Below, piece by piece: positions 1-7,943 of a stretch of DNA of 46,010 nt (position 1 is its first letter; the number at the start of each line of letters is the position of its first letter). The position numbers and the translations under genes are program-made. Origin of the DNA: Nitrospira sp. CG24C (GTDB taxonomy: Bacteria > Nitrospirota > Nitrospiria > Nitrospirales > Nitrospiraceae); contig NEWR02000016.1 of the NCBI GenBank assembly GCA_002869885.2, positions 32,629 to 78,638 of the forward strand, read 5' to 3'. The notes below the pieces were generated by a model. That model ran no database searches. It had not been told where the DNA came from and worked only from the letters and a program-made list of their open reading frames with translations.

Positions 1-98
1 CAATTTGCGATGCTCGGTTCCGTGAAGGACGGTCACTTGGCTATGGGATTGCCGGAGCGGCCATTCTTATCCTCTACGGCATCATTCCGACATTTTAG
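1..98 (+). CDS. C-terminal fragment of a membrane protein (5' truncated)
   Basis: Read from base 3, the frame stays open to a TAG at 96-98 and encodes about 31 residues. The last part, GYGIAGAAILILYGIIPTF, looks like a terminal transmembrane helix followed directly by the stop. The gene begins before the window, so its family cannot be named. It converges on the radical SAM gene, whose stop is at 103-105, leaving a gap of only 4 bp. That tight spacing and the hydrophobic ending support a real gene end, but the piece is short and could be chance. Confidence 0.5.
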   Translation, partial: ICDARFREGRSLGYGIAGAAILILYGIIPTF

Positions 99-102
99 AC
101 GC

Positions 103-2301
103 TCATACGAGCAGCAGGCCTGCAGCGCGAACTTTTTTCCAGGAGGCTGTACCGAGGAAGGTCTCAAACTCATTTGCGGTGCCTGGAAATGCGGCTTTCA
201 TTTCCCGGAGAAGAGAGTAGTGGCGAGGTTGGTTGTTGTATGGTGTGGATTGTCGAATGAGATCGTCAAGCCACTGAGCCTGTTGATGAGAGACGGTGAC
301 GGCCTGATCGCTGGCACGCCCCGGTAGAATGAGTCGCGTTCTTCTTCCAACAGGTTCGCAGACTGGTTGCCCACCTAACCAGACAAACCGCCGCTCCGCC
401 TGTGGGTTATCCTCAATAATTCCTTTCTTGAGAAGCTGGCGTACCCATGTAGAAGAGACCCGAGGCCTTGGCACGGAATGGTCGAACCACTGGCGGACAT
501 CGAGTGTGAGTCCGCTCCCTTCGAGATAATTCAGTATCGACCGCCGTAAGCCTTCGCCTAGCCATTCAGGTGTCTTGGCGCGTTGATCTTCATGTAGAAA
601 GTCGTTCTCCGCGAAGCCCTGAAACTCAGGTCCGAGGATGCGCAATCCATGGGCAGCAGGGTTGAGCCCGATCGGGCTATGGGCTGTGGCGGTGAAGCGA
701 TGCCAGAAGGCGGATTGAATCAGATCTGCCGTGAACAGTTGCCGCACCCGTTCTAGCGAATCCACCGTTTCTTGCACTGTCTCAGAGGGACAACCGTACA
801 TGAGATAGGCGTGAATGAGAATGCCTGCGTCTTTGAAGGCCGCCGCCACGTGAGCAGTCTGATCGACGGTAATCCCTTTCTTGATCTTCTCCAGCAGGCG
901 GTCCGAAGCCGCTTCGAGTCCTGCCGTCACGGCGATGCAGCCGGAGGCTGCCAAGAGGCGGCAGAGGTCCGGTGAGAAGGCTTCTTCAAAGCGGATATTG
1001 CCCCACCATGAAATGGTGATGCCTTGTTCTAATAGTGCCAAGGCAAGCGATTTCAAGGCAACGGGAGGGGCTGCCTCATCGACAAAGTGGAACCCCCGGC
1101 AGCCTGTCTCGGCGATCAGTTGTTCGATCTGCCGGATGAGACGATCGGTCGGTGTCATTTCATAACGGCTGATGTAGTTGAGTCCGACATCACAAAACGT
1201 ACATTGCTTCCAGTAACAGCCGTGGGCGACTGTGAGTTTGTTCCAATGGCCTTCCGACCAGAGGCGATGCATCGGGTTCGTGCTGTCTAAGATCGTGAGA
1301 TAGCGATTCAAGGTGAGGCCGCTATAGGTCGGACAACCGACCTCATCCATGCTGAAGTCCCGATCGGACGTATTATTCGCAAAGACCACTCGACCCTTGT
1401 CGCAATAGAACGTCCGGCAGAGCCCTGTGCGCGGTCTAGCGCCTGCCAGATGTTCGATCAGCGAAAGCAGAGGCCGTTCCCCGTCGTCGAGAGTGACGTA
1501 ATCGACGTAGTCGAATACGCGGGGGTCCGACAGACGTCGAAGCTCCGTGTTGGCATATCCGCCACCAAGGGCAATGGCGATGTCCGGCCGTTGGTTCTTG
1601 ATCGAGGAGGCCATGCGAAACGCACCATAGAGGTTCCCGGGAAAGGGCACAGTCAGGCAGACGAGCGAGGGATTGAGGCGCTCAAGATGTTCCCATAAGG
1701 ATTCGAGCATGAAACGATCCGTCAGTGTCGGAGGGACGGCTATCGCATCGATGATGGTCTCGAACGATGAGGCTGCCCGGGCGATATGTTCGGCATAGCG
1801 GCTCAGGGCGAAATAAGGAGAGACGGTCGCCTGGGTCAAATCAGCCAGGTCTTCGAGATACAAAGTGGCGAACCTTTTCGCACGATCCTGTTCCGACAAG
1901 GCACGGAATGAGGCCGCGTTTCCTCTATGGCCGGCAAACCGAGGGCCTTGGGGAAGAAAACCAGGCCGGGCGAGGAGTAAAGCTAGTGAGGGATTGCGTC
2001 CCTGGAGAAATTCGATGACCGGTTCAATTGCGCTCAGATAGGCCGGCTCGACCGCCAACATCTGTTTGGCTTCACCGGGCAATTCATCTTTGCTTGCTCG
2101 CACTTGGTCAAACAAGGCTTGGAGTCCCGATCGACAAAAGAGCCGAAGCACCATCTCGATGCCGATGTCGGCTTGGGAGGCCTCAATCCCACGACCATGG
2201 AGAAACCCCGTGAGGTAGGCTGTGGAGGGATAGGGAGTATTCAACTGAGTGAGTGGAGGAATGCAGAGCAAGACAGAGGGCGTCGGCATGGTCGTTGACA
2301 T
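103..2301 (-). CDS. B12-binding-type radical SAM protein
   Basis: This 732-residue protein has the layout of cobalamin-binding radical SAM enzymes: an N-terminal Rossmann-like region (about 1-300, with LALGGGYANTE-like glycine turns near 245) followed by a radical SAM barrel. The cluster-binding cysteines are C362, C367 and C370 (GCYWKQCTFC), a CX4CX2C spacing instead of the classical CX3CX2C. The next residues, DVGLNYISRYE, resemble the segment after the Cys motif in RiPP-maturation radical SAM proteins of the B12 type, where spacing also varies. Such enzymes reduce SAM to a 5'-deoxyadenosyl radical and methylate or rearrange a substrate; the substrate here is unknown. No precursor peptide was recognised nearby. 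Two ATGs, 2301 and 2289, are possible starts, and neither has a strong ribosome binding site. Confidence 0.8.
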   Translation of the reverse strand: MSTTMPTPSVLLCIPPLTQLNTPYPSTAYLTGFLHGRGIEASQADIGIEMVLRLFCRSGLQALFDQVRASKDELPGEAKQMLAVEPAYLSAIEPVIEFLQGRNPSLALLLARPGFLPQGPRFAGHRGNAASFRALSEQDRAKRFATLYLEDLADLTQATVSPYFALSRYAEHIARAASSFETIIDAIAVPPTLTDRFMLESLWEHLERLNPSLVCLTVPFPGNLYGAFRMASSIKNQRPDIAIALGGGYANTELRRLSDPRVFDYVDYVTLDDGERPLLSLIEHLAGARPRTGLCRTFYCDKGRVVFANNTSDRDFSMDEVGCPTYSGLTLNRYLTILDSTNPMHRLWSEGHWNKLTVAHGCYWKQCTFCDVGLNYISRYEMTPTDRLIRQIEQLIAETGCRGFHFVDEAAPPVALKSLALALLEQGITISWWGNIRFEEAFSPDLCRLLAASGCIAVTAGLEAASDRLLEKIKKGITVDQTAHVAAAFKDAGILIHAYLMYGCPSETVQETVDSLERVRQLFTADLIQSAFWHRFTATAHSPIGLNPAAHGLRILGPEFQGFAENDFLHEDQRAKTPEWLGEGLRRSILNYLEGSGLTLDVRQWFDHSVPRPRVSSTWVRQLLKKGIIEDNPQAERRFVWLGGQPVCEPVGRRTRLILPGRASDQAVTVSHQQAQWLDDLIRQSTPYNNQPRHYSLLREMKAAFPGTANEFETFLGTASWKKVRAAGLLLV

Positions 2302-2335
2302 AGCACAGGAGTGCTTTGCAACGCTAGATTATCTC

Positions 2336-3667
2336 TCACGCTGCAGGCGCTTCATGCAGTGACTCCAAAGAGGAGTTGATGAAATACCCGGTCCACCGTG
2401 AAAGATTAAGATAGTCGGACACCTCCCGAGAAAGCTCGTTTTTTGTAACGCTCCGTACAATGGTTCGATGGGTATCATAGCTGAGATTAGCGATATTCGG
2501 GTTCTCCTGGTTGACTGTGGGATCATACAGGATGATCAGGGGGCGCATACGTGATTGCAAGTTGATGCTAATGACTAACCCAAGGGATTTGTCGTTCAAT
2601 TCGACGACCGTGCCTGGCGGATAGACGCTCAGCATTTGAATGAGTGCAACAACGACCTCTTCGGAAAATGTCGTTTTGCCGGTTATGTACAATTTTGAGA
2701 GCGCTTCTGTCGGGGTAAGGTTTTGACGAATATCCGGCGCATTGATGAGACAATCATATTCGTCCACGACCATGAGGATTCTGGAGAGCAGTGAAAGGCG
2801 GCTTCCTTGTGCTTGCGAGGGATAGCCGGATCCATCGATCCGTTCATGGTGGTGTCGAACAACCTCTGTCACGCCATCTGGAAGCCCGGGAAATTTTTCA
2901 AGCATGCGTAGTCCGAATTCAACATGCTGCTGAACAGCGTTTCGATCTTCGTCGGTCATGCGCTCCCTTTTCTCTCGCAGGTGGGGCAGGAGCTGTTGCT
3001 CACCGATGTCGTGGAGGAGGCCGGCGATTCCCAGAGTCTTTATGTGCTCAGGGCCAAGATCAAATTGCCGTCCTACCAACATAGAAAGCACCGAGACATT
3101 CATCGCATGGAGCGAGTTGGTATCATCAAGATCTTGGACACCCAACAAACTGCCCATTGCGCTAGAAGTGGCATCGTCCAATATTAAGTCAGCCAAGCTA
3201 TTGACCATTTCCTTGGCAGCCATGAGGCCTGCTCCCGATCCTGCTCTGACATCGTTGAGGACTTTCGTGCTCTGTGCGAGGGTCTCCTTGTATACCGCGT
3301 CAGCCTGTTGAAGGCTCTCTTTATACCGGGTGATGGTTGGATGAACTGGGGTTCTGTCGGAAAATGGCCGTGCATGCGCAGCGGCGTTGGAAGAAACACC
3401 CTCGCCGCCTTTTACCGTATCAGAATCGCGCTGCGCTATTCTCTCATCATCGGACAAGCCAGGATCGACTAACACTGAGCTCAAACCGAGGCCGCGGATG
3501 ATGGCCAATTCATTCTCAGACGTGATTTTGAATGTCTTGCTGGCAAACGGGTGCTTAAACCAAGAACAGTTCAGATCGACATACATCCCGACCTTGAGTT
3601 TGTCAGGTTTGGTCTGGATGAAACGTGATTGTTGCGTGTTGGGCGGGGGAGACGATTGGTTCGCCAT
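2336..3667 (-). CDS. DUF3391 + HD-GYP domain protein, probable cyclic-di-GMP phosphodiesterase
   Basis: The N-terminal about 100 residues match the DUF3391 pattern (LKVGMYVDLNCSW, then HPFASKTFKI). A full HD-GYP domain follows, with LLHDIG (HD at about 219-220) and HHHERIDGSGYP (about 272-283), the signature of metal-dependent phosphodiesterases that hydrolyse cyclic di-GMP. All key motifs are intact, so activity is expected. The ATG at 3667 (MANQSS) is preferred over the one at 3694 because an AGGA lies upstream, though the longer form cannot be excluded. It neighbours a flagellar-rod-like gene and, on the other strand, a second DUF3391-HD protein plus a histidine kinase, which suggests a local signalling cluster for motility or attachment. 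Confidence 0.88.
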   Translation of the reverse strand: MANQSSPPPNTQQSRFIQTKPDKLKVGMYVDLNCSWFKHPFASKTFKITSENELAIIRGLGLSSVLVDPGLSDDERIAQRDSDTVKGGEGVSSNAAAHARPFSDRTPVHPTITRYKESLQQADAVYKETLAQSTKVLNDVRAGSGAGLMAAKEMVNSLADLILDDATSSAMGSLLGVQDLDDTNSLHAMNVSVLSMLVGRQFDLGPEHIKTLGIAGLLHDIGEQQLLPHLREKRERMTDEDRNAVQQHVEFGLRMLEKFPGLPDGVTEVVRHHHERIDGSGYPSQAQGSRLSLLSRILMVVDEYDCLINAPDIRQNLTPTEALSKLYITGKTTFSEEVVVALIQMLSVYPPGTVVELNDKSLGLVISINLQSRMRPLIILYDPTVNQENPNIANLSYDTHRTIVRSVTKNELSREVSDYLNLSRWTGYFINSSLESLHEAPAA

Positions 3668-3825
3668 CGCGGGAAAATATCCTGGGGTGAACATTTACGA
3701 TCAATCAATGCGTCGAGATAATATCGGTAAGTTTCCGGATATCTTGACACTGGGTGGTGGATTTGAGGCGATGGGATGTGCTGCGCTGTCACAGGATTGA
3801 TGGTTGGGCCGGCGGGAGAAGTTCC

Positions 3826-3868
3826 GAGGGGCCAGTCGCGGTAAGAGTCGCAAGCTGGCCCTCGTTTT
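3826..3868. terminator. Hairpin between the flagellar-rod-like gene and the HD-GYP gene
   Basis: GAGGGGCCAG (3826-3835) pairs with CTGGCCCTC (3855-3863), with one bulged G, and TTTT follows at 3865-3868 on the plus strand. It lies about 20 bp past the stop of the minus-strand gene ending at 3884. The T run suits plus-strand termination, yet no plus-strand gene precedes it, so its role is uncertain. Confidence 0.35.
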
Positions 3869-3883
3869 GAAGAGAGAGTCCGG

Positions 3884-4237
3884 TTATTTCTTGATATCCA
3901 GGATGCTACCCAGCATGTCGTTCGCAGTTTTTAGGGCTTGGATGTTGGCTTCGAATCCTCGCTGACCGATGATTTGATTGACAGCTTCCTCACCGAGATC
4001 GACATTCGACAATTCCACTTTGGCTGGGCCATAGCCATTATCGCGTAGGACCGTAGGGCCGGCGGAGTCGTCTTTTCGAACGACAGGGAGCACGCCCCCG
4101 GTTTCCACCGAGACGAGCTCCACGTGAGATTTCTTGAATCCGTCGGTATTGACGTTGGCCACATTGTGAGCGGTGACTTCGATCTGTCTTGAAAATGCGG
4201 TGAGGCCAGAGAGGGCGGAGTGAATTGCGCCGATCAT
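3884..4237 (-). CDS. Short flagellar basal-body rod-family protein (FlgC-like)
   Basis: The 117-residue product starts MIGAIHSALSGL and contains VTAHNVANVNTDGFKKS, the N-terminal rod motif, and ends with EEAVNQIIGQRGFEANIQAL and a C-terminal helix typical of flg_bbr_C. Rod, hook and FlgC proteins use these helices to pack into the axial structure of the flagellum. FlgC itself is usually somewhat longer (roughly 130-150 residues), so this is a compact form with a reduced middle. The ATG at 4237 was chosen because GGAGG lies 7 bases upstream; an in-frame extension to 4405 lacks rod homology. No other flagellar gene is in the window, so this is an orphan copy, possibly co-opted. Confidence 0.75.
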   Translation of the reverse strand: MIGAIHSALSGLTAFSRQIEVTAHNVANVNTDGFKKSHVELVSVETGGVLPVVRKDDSAGPTVLRDNGYGPAKVELSNVDLGEEAVNQIIGQRGFEANIQALKTANDMLGSILDIKK

Positions 4238-4504
4238 CAGGTGCCTCCAGGGTGGTTCTTTGTCAGGCTTCGCCTCCAATGACTTGGTGAGATAGCCTAT
4301 TGCGCCCTGTCGGCTTACATATCGGTCAGGTGAATGAGGAACTTGATTTCCGATTGGCTTCATGGTTTGGGAGACGGCGGTGTGAGAATCGGCCACAATG
4401 AACACTATCGAAGAGTAGATATTCCAGACCCTGAACTGAAGAATTACGAATACATACCGATAGAGTAGGGCTGAATGTCCTTAGTGCTTTTGAGGATTTG
4501 ACCC

Positions 4505-5752
4505 GTGGCCCAACGGACCATTCCCCTTACACGTCTCGTGGTTGGCATGTACCTGATCGGGGTAAACCGATCATGGCTGCAGACGCCGTTTCTTCGCCAT
4601 AAGTTCAAGATCAAGGATCAATCGGAAATCGAGGCCCTTCGGCGTGCCGGAATTACCGAGGTGATGATCGATACAGAGCAGGGGCTGGATGTTGTCGACC
4701 ATGAACCCTCTCGATCGACGTTGGTCGAGACTGTTCTTGTCGAACCCCCAACGCCGATACAGCCTAAGGCTCCTTTCGCAGCAACATCTTCGCTACCCTC
4801 CGCGATGATGCTGGCTGAGAACTTTTCCAAAGCAAGGCAGCGTCGTGCTGAATGGGTAAACCGTCTGAATAGCCTGTTTGAGCAGACGCGCATGACTGGA
4901 CTTGTGGACTATGATGCCGCCAGCCAGCTCATCGACGAGACCATAAGCGATATCCTCGATCGGCAAGCCGCCTGTTATGCCGTGTTAGGGTTGCGACAGC
5001 CCGATCCCACAATTCACGAACATGGTTTGACCGTGTCCACGCTGTCCGTGATTCTTGGGCAGGCCCTGAACTATCCTCGTGAACGGTTGCAGCAGCTGGG
5101 GATTGGGGGGCTGTTGCATGACATCGGACTCACGCGCTTACCTCGGAATATTGTGAAGCGACCGAAAACGATGCCGCCGGCTCAGCAGACTCTGTACGAG
5201 AGCCATACCACTCAAGGGGGCGCGATCCTCGAAAAGAGCGGATCGTCCGACCAGGCCGTTCTCGCCATTGTGAAGGGGCATCATAATCTGGCCGCGCAGA
5301 TTGAACAGACAGGGGAGATATCAGCGGCACATCAGGAATCTGCCAGACTGATTGGAATCATCGACCAGTATGATGAGCTTGTGACCGGGCAGACAGGTCT
5401 TACTCCAATGTCTTCAAATCAAGCGCTGACGCAGCTCTACCAGCGGTATCGAGCCGATGAAGTGCTCTCGCAGGTCGTGTCGTACTTGATTCGAGCGATC
5501 GGGGTGTATCCATTGTACAGTGTGGTGGCCCTGAGTTCCGGTGAGCTCGCTGTTGTTGGCGCCATCACACCGGGGAAAGCTCACCTGCCTCTTCTGTATA
5601 TCTGCAGAAGCCAGTCCGGCGAGACATGTTTTCCGCCGGTTTCCTTGGATTTAGTGCATGAACCGGAGGGAGGACGGACGATTCGTGATGTACGGAATGC
5701 GGACCGAGAAGGTCTCGATGTCGAAGCTGTTCTCAGGCAGGTAGCCGCGTGA
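4505..5752 (+). CDS. DUF3391 + HD-domain protein with degenerate GYP motif
   Basis: This 415-residue protein has the same plan as the HD-GYP protein at 2336-3667: DUF3391 at the N-terminus ([19 protein letters not shown]) and an HD domain with GGLLHDIG (H205-D206) and KGHH (259-260). The DGSGYP segment that should follow HH is absent; the sequence continues [13 protein letters not shown]. The GYP loop marks cyclic-di-GMP phosphodiesterases, so this copy may be a receptor, a weak enzyme or have another substrate. The start is GTG at 4505, with GAGG about 9 bases upstream. Its stop overlaps the start of the histidine kinase by 4 bp (GTGA), so the two are translationally coupled and probably work together. 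Confidence 0.8.
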   Translation: MAQRTIPLTRLVVGMYLIGVNRSWLQTPFLRHKFKIKDQSEIEALRRAGITEVMIDTEQGLDVVDHEPSRSTLVETVLVEPPTPIQPKAPFAATSSLPSAMMLAENFSKARQRRAEWVNRLNSLFEQTRMTGLVDYDAASQLIDETISDILDRQAACYAVLGLRQPDPTIHEHGLTVSTLSVILGQALNYPRERLQQLGIGGLLHDIGLTRLPRNIVKRPKTMPPAQQTLYESHTTQGGAILEKSGSSDQAVLAIVKGHHNLAAQIEQTGEISAAHQESARLIGIIDQYDELVTGQTGLTPMSSNQALTQLYQRYRADEVLSQVVSYLIRAIGVYPLYSVVALSSGELAVVGAITPGKAHLPLLYICRSQSGETCFPPVSLDLVHEPEGGRTIRDVRNADREGLDVEAVLRQVAA

Positions 5753-7941
5753 GCCTGTCCCTCAGTCCCACCTCTGATCCTGCCCCAAAAGGAAACCTGT
5801 CCTGGTTGCCTACTCGTGAGGACACATTTCTCATTCTCGAGTCATCTGGAGAAGCGATATTTGTGACGGATCGAGATGGACGGATCTTGTCTCTCAACCC
5901 CGTGGCGCAACAGCTCGTGGGCCGCCATCAGGATGTCATCGGCTCAGTGTTTCACGAGTTGGTGGGATGCCTTTCCTCAAAGGGGGGAAGCCATCACGAT
6001 TGCCCCTTGGAACACACCGTACGAACCGGTGAAGTCACAATGGTGTCGTCCCATCAGTGGATCCGAGCGGATGGTACCGGTATTGAGATCGCTGCAACGT
6101 TCTGGCCCAGATGTCAAGGCTTGGAGTGTGTTGGGGCTATTGTTGTCTGTCGCGATCTGACAGAGGAACGGGAAGCGGAGCGAGATATTCAACGGGTGGC
6201 CAGGCTTGCGGAGGATGCGCCAAATCCCATTGCGGAGTTTGACGAAGCCGGCAGCATGCTCTACGCGAATACCGCCATGGTGGAACTCCTCAATCGCGGC
6301 ACCTTCATCCAGGGACGGGTGGAAGCCGTATTTCCGCCGAACTTGCCGGAAGTGCTGAAGCACTGTCTTGAGTCGCAGCAACCTGCCGTCCGATTGGAAC
6401 ATCACGTAGAAGACAGTGTGCTGACCTGGTCCTTCTTTCCGTTAGGGGATTTGAAGCAGGTCAGAGCCTATGGAACCGATATTACCGCAGATGTGGAATT
6501 GCGGCGTGCGAAGGAAGCAGCAGAAGAGTCGGCCCGTGCGAAAGGGATTTTTCTGGCCACGATGAGCCACGAATTGCGCACCCCGATGAACGGCGTGTTG
6601 GGTTGTACCCAACTGCTTCAGGATACCGCTCTCACCGATCCGCAACGGCAGTTACTGGAAACCATGCACCGGTCGGCTGAGTCGCTCTTAGTTCTCGTGA
6701 ACGATATTCTCGACTTCTCGAAGATCGAAGCAGGAAAGATGACATTGGAAGTCGCCGATGTTGAACTCCGTTCTCTCATTGCGGACGTCATCACGCTGAC
6801 GTCGGAAGCGGCCAAGAAGAAAGGGCTAATTGTTCGGGTTCAGATAGCTCCAGACATTCCTGCTGAGTTACGCGGCGATCCGGTTCGCCTGCGGCAAATT
6901 CTGTTTAATCTGGTCGGCAATGCCATCAAGTTCACCGAGCAGGGCTGGATTCACGTATCCGTGAAGGCGGTGTCGTGCAGTCAGGATGATTCTGACGCCA
7001 TGGTTCTCCGGTGGACGGTGAAGGATTCAGGGATCGGCATGACGGCGGATCAGCAGGCGCGGTTATTTGGAGCCTATTCTCAGGCAGAGGTGTCGACGGC
7101 CAGGCGATTCGGAGGAACCGGGCTGGGCTTGATGATCTGTCGCCAACTGGTTGATCTCATGGGTGGAACCATCACGGTGGAGAGTACGCCGGGAAAGGGC
7201 AGTTCCTTTACGTATTGCACAAACCTGTTGCCTGGGATTCAACGCACGGCATCTGTTCAAGCGGTGAAGCCGTCTATTACATCGATGACGGATCGCACCA
7301 CACCGCTTCGGATTCTTGTCGTAGACGATAATGAGATCAATCAGGTTGTGGCATGTAAATTTCTGCAGAAACTTGGATGTCAGGTGGAGGTGGCGCGGAA
7401 CGGCCGGGAAGCTATAGATTCCATTGCCCAAGCCACCTACGATGCCGTGCTGATGGATTGTGAAATGCCGGAGATGAATGGCTATGACGCCACGCAAGAG
7501 ATCAGGCGACAGGAACAGAACACGTCTAGGCATCTGCCCATCGTTGCCCTCACCGGGCACGCGTCATCGGAGGACGAACAGCCCATTGTGCTCCCTCCTG
7601 GCAAGCCCAATACGAAGCCTGCAATCGAACAAGCAGTGGCGCTCTTACGGCGCGACCCATCGCATATGATGGCGTTTGTGGGTGAGACCTATCGGGCCTT
7701 CTGGTGTGAAGGTAAGGATATTTCAGATCCGGGGGTTCTCCAGAAACTAGTCGAGCAGGTAGGAGGCTCACTTGAGGATGTGGGTACGGACAGTGGCGAG
7801 GATCGCCGGGTGGCTCAAGAATGGGAAGCAGCCTGGCATGCCACAGGCCAGGCTGGAGTCCCGCTCATTGTCTCGCCGGACCATTATCTCCTTGTAGGCT
7901 GCGCACCCCTAGAAGATGTTCGGCGGTTTTTTGCCCGGTAG
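5749..7941 (+). CDS. Hybrid sensor histidine kinase (PAS-PAS-HisKA-HATPase-REC) with a foreign thioredoxin-fold C-terminus
   Basis: Domain order over 730 residues: PAS (about 25-140), a second PAS (about 150-245), HisKA with the phosphorylated H274 in MSHELRTP, HATPase with N box NLVGNAIKF (388-396), G1 DSGIGM and G2 GGTGLGL, and a receiver beginning RILVVDDNE with phospho-acceptor D570 (LMDCEMP). The receiver reaches its fourth strand (VALTGHA, T602) and stops being recognisable; the conserved Lys strand and last helix are missing. Residues about 612-730 ([30 protein letters not shown]...GVPLIV) instead resemble the C-terminal half of DsbA-family/2-hydroxychromene-2-carboxylate isomerase proteins. 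The whole is one open frame from GTG 5749 and overlaps the upstream HD gene by 4 bp. It is probably cytosolic; no transmembrane helix was seen. Confidence 0.85.
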   Translation: MSLSLSPTSDPAPKGNLSWLPTREDTFLILESSGEAIFVTDRDGRILSLNPVAQQLVGRHQDVIGSVFHELVGCLSSKGGSHHDCPLEHTVRTGEVTMVSSHQWIRADGTGIEIAATFWPRCQGLECVGAIVVCRDLTEEREAERDIQRVARLAEDAPNPIAEFDEAGSMLYANTAMVELLNRGTFIQGRVEAVFPPNLPEVLKHCLESQQPAVRLEHHVEDSVLTWSFFPLGDLKQVRAYGTDITADVELRRAKEAAEESARAKGIFLATMSHELRTPMNGVLGCTQLLQDTALTDPQRQLLETMHRSAESLLVLVNDILDFSKIEAGKMTLEVADVELRSLIADVITLTSEAAKKKGLIVRVQIAPDIPAELRGDPVRLRQILFNLVGNAIKFTEQGWIHVSVKAVSCSQDDSDAMVLRWTVKDSGIGMTADQQARLFGAYSQAEVSTARRFGGTGLGLMICRQLVDLMGGTITVESTPGKGSSFTYCTNLLPGIQRTASVQAVKPSITSMTDRTTPLRILVVDDNEINQVVACKFLQKLGCQVEVARNGREAIDSIAQATYDAVLMDCEMPEMNGYDATQEIRRQEQNTSRHLPIVALTGHASSEDEQPIVLPPGKPNTKPAIEQAVALLRRDPSHMMAFVGETYRAFWCEGKDISDPGVLQKLVEQVGGSLEDVGTDSGEDRRVAQEWEAAWHATGQAGVPLIVSPDHYLLVGCAPLEDVRRFFAR

Positions 7942-7943
7942 AA

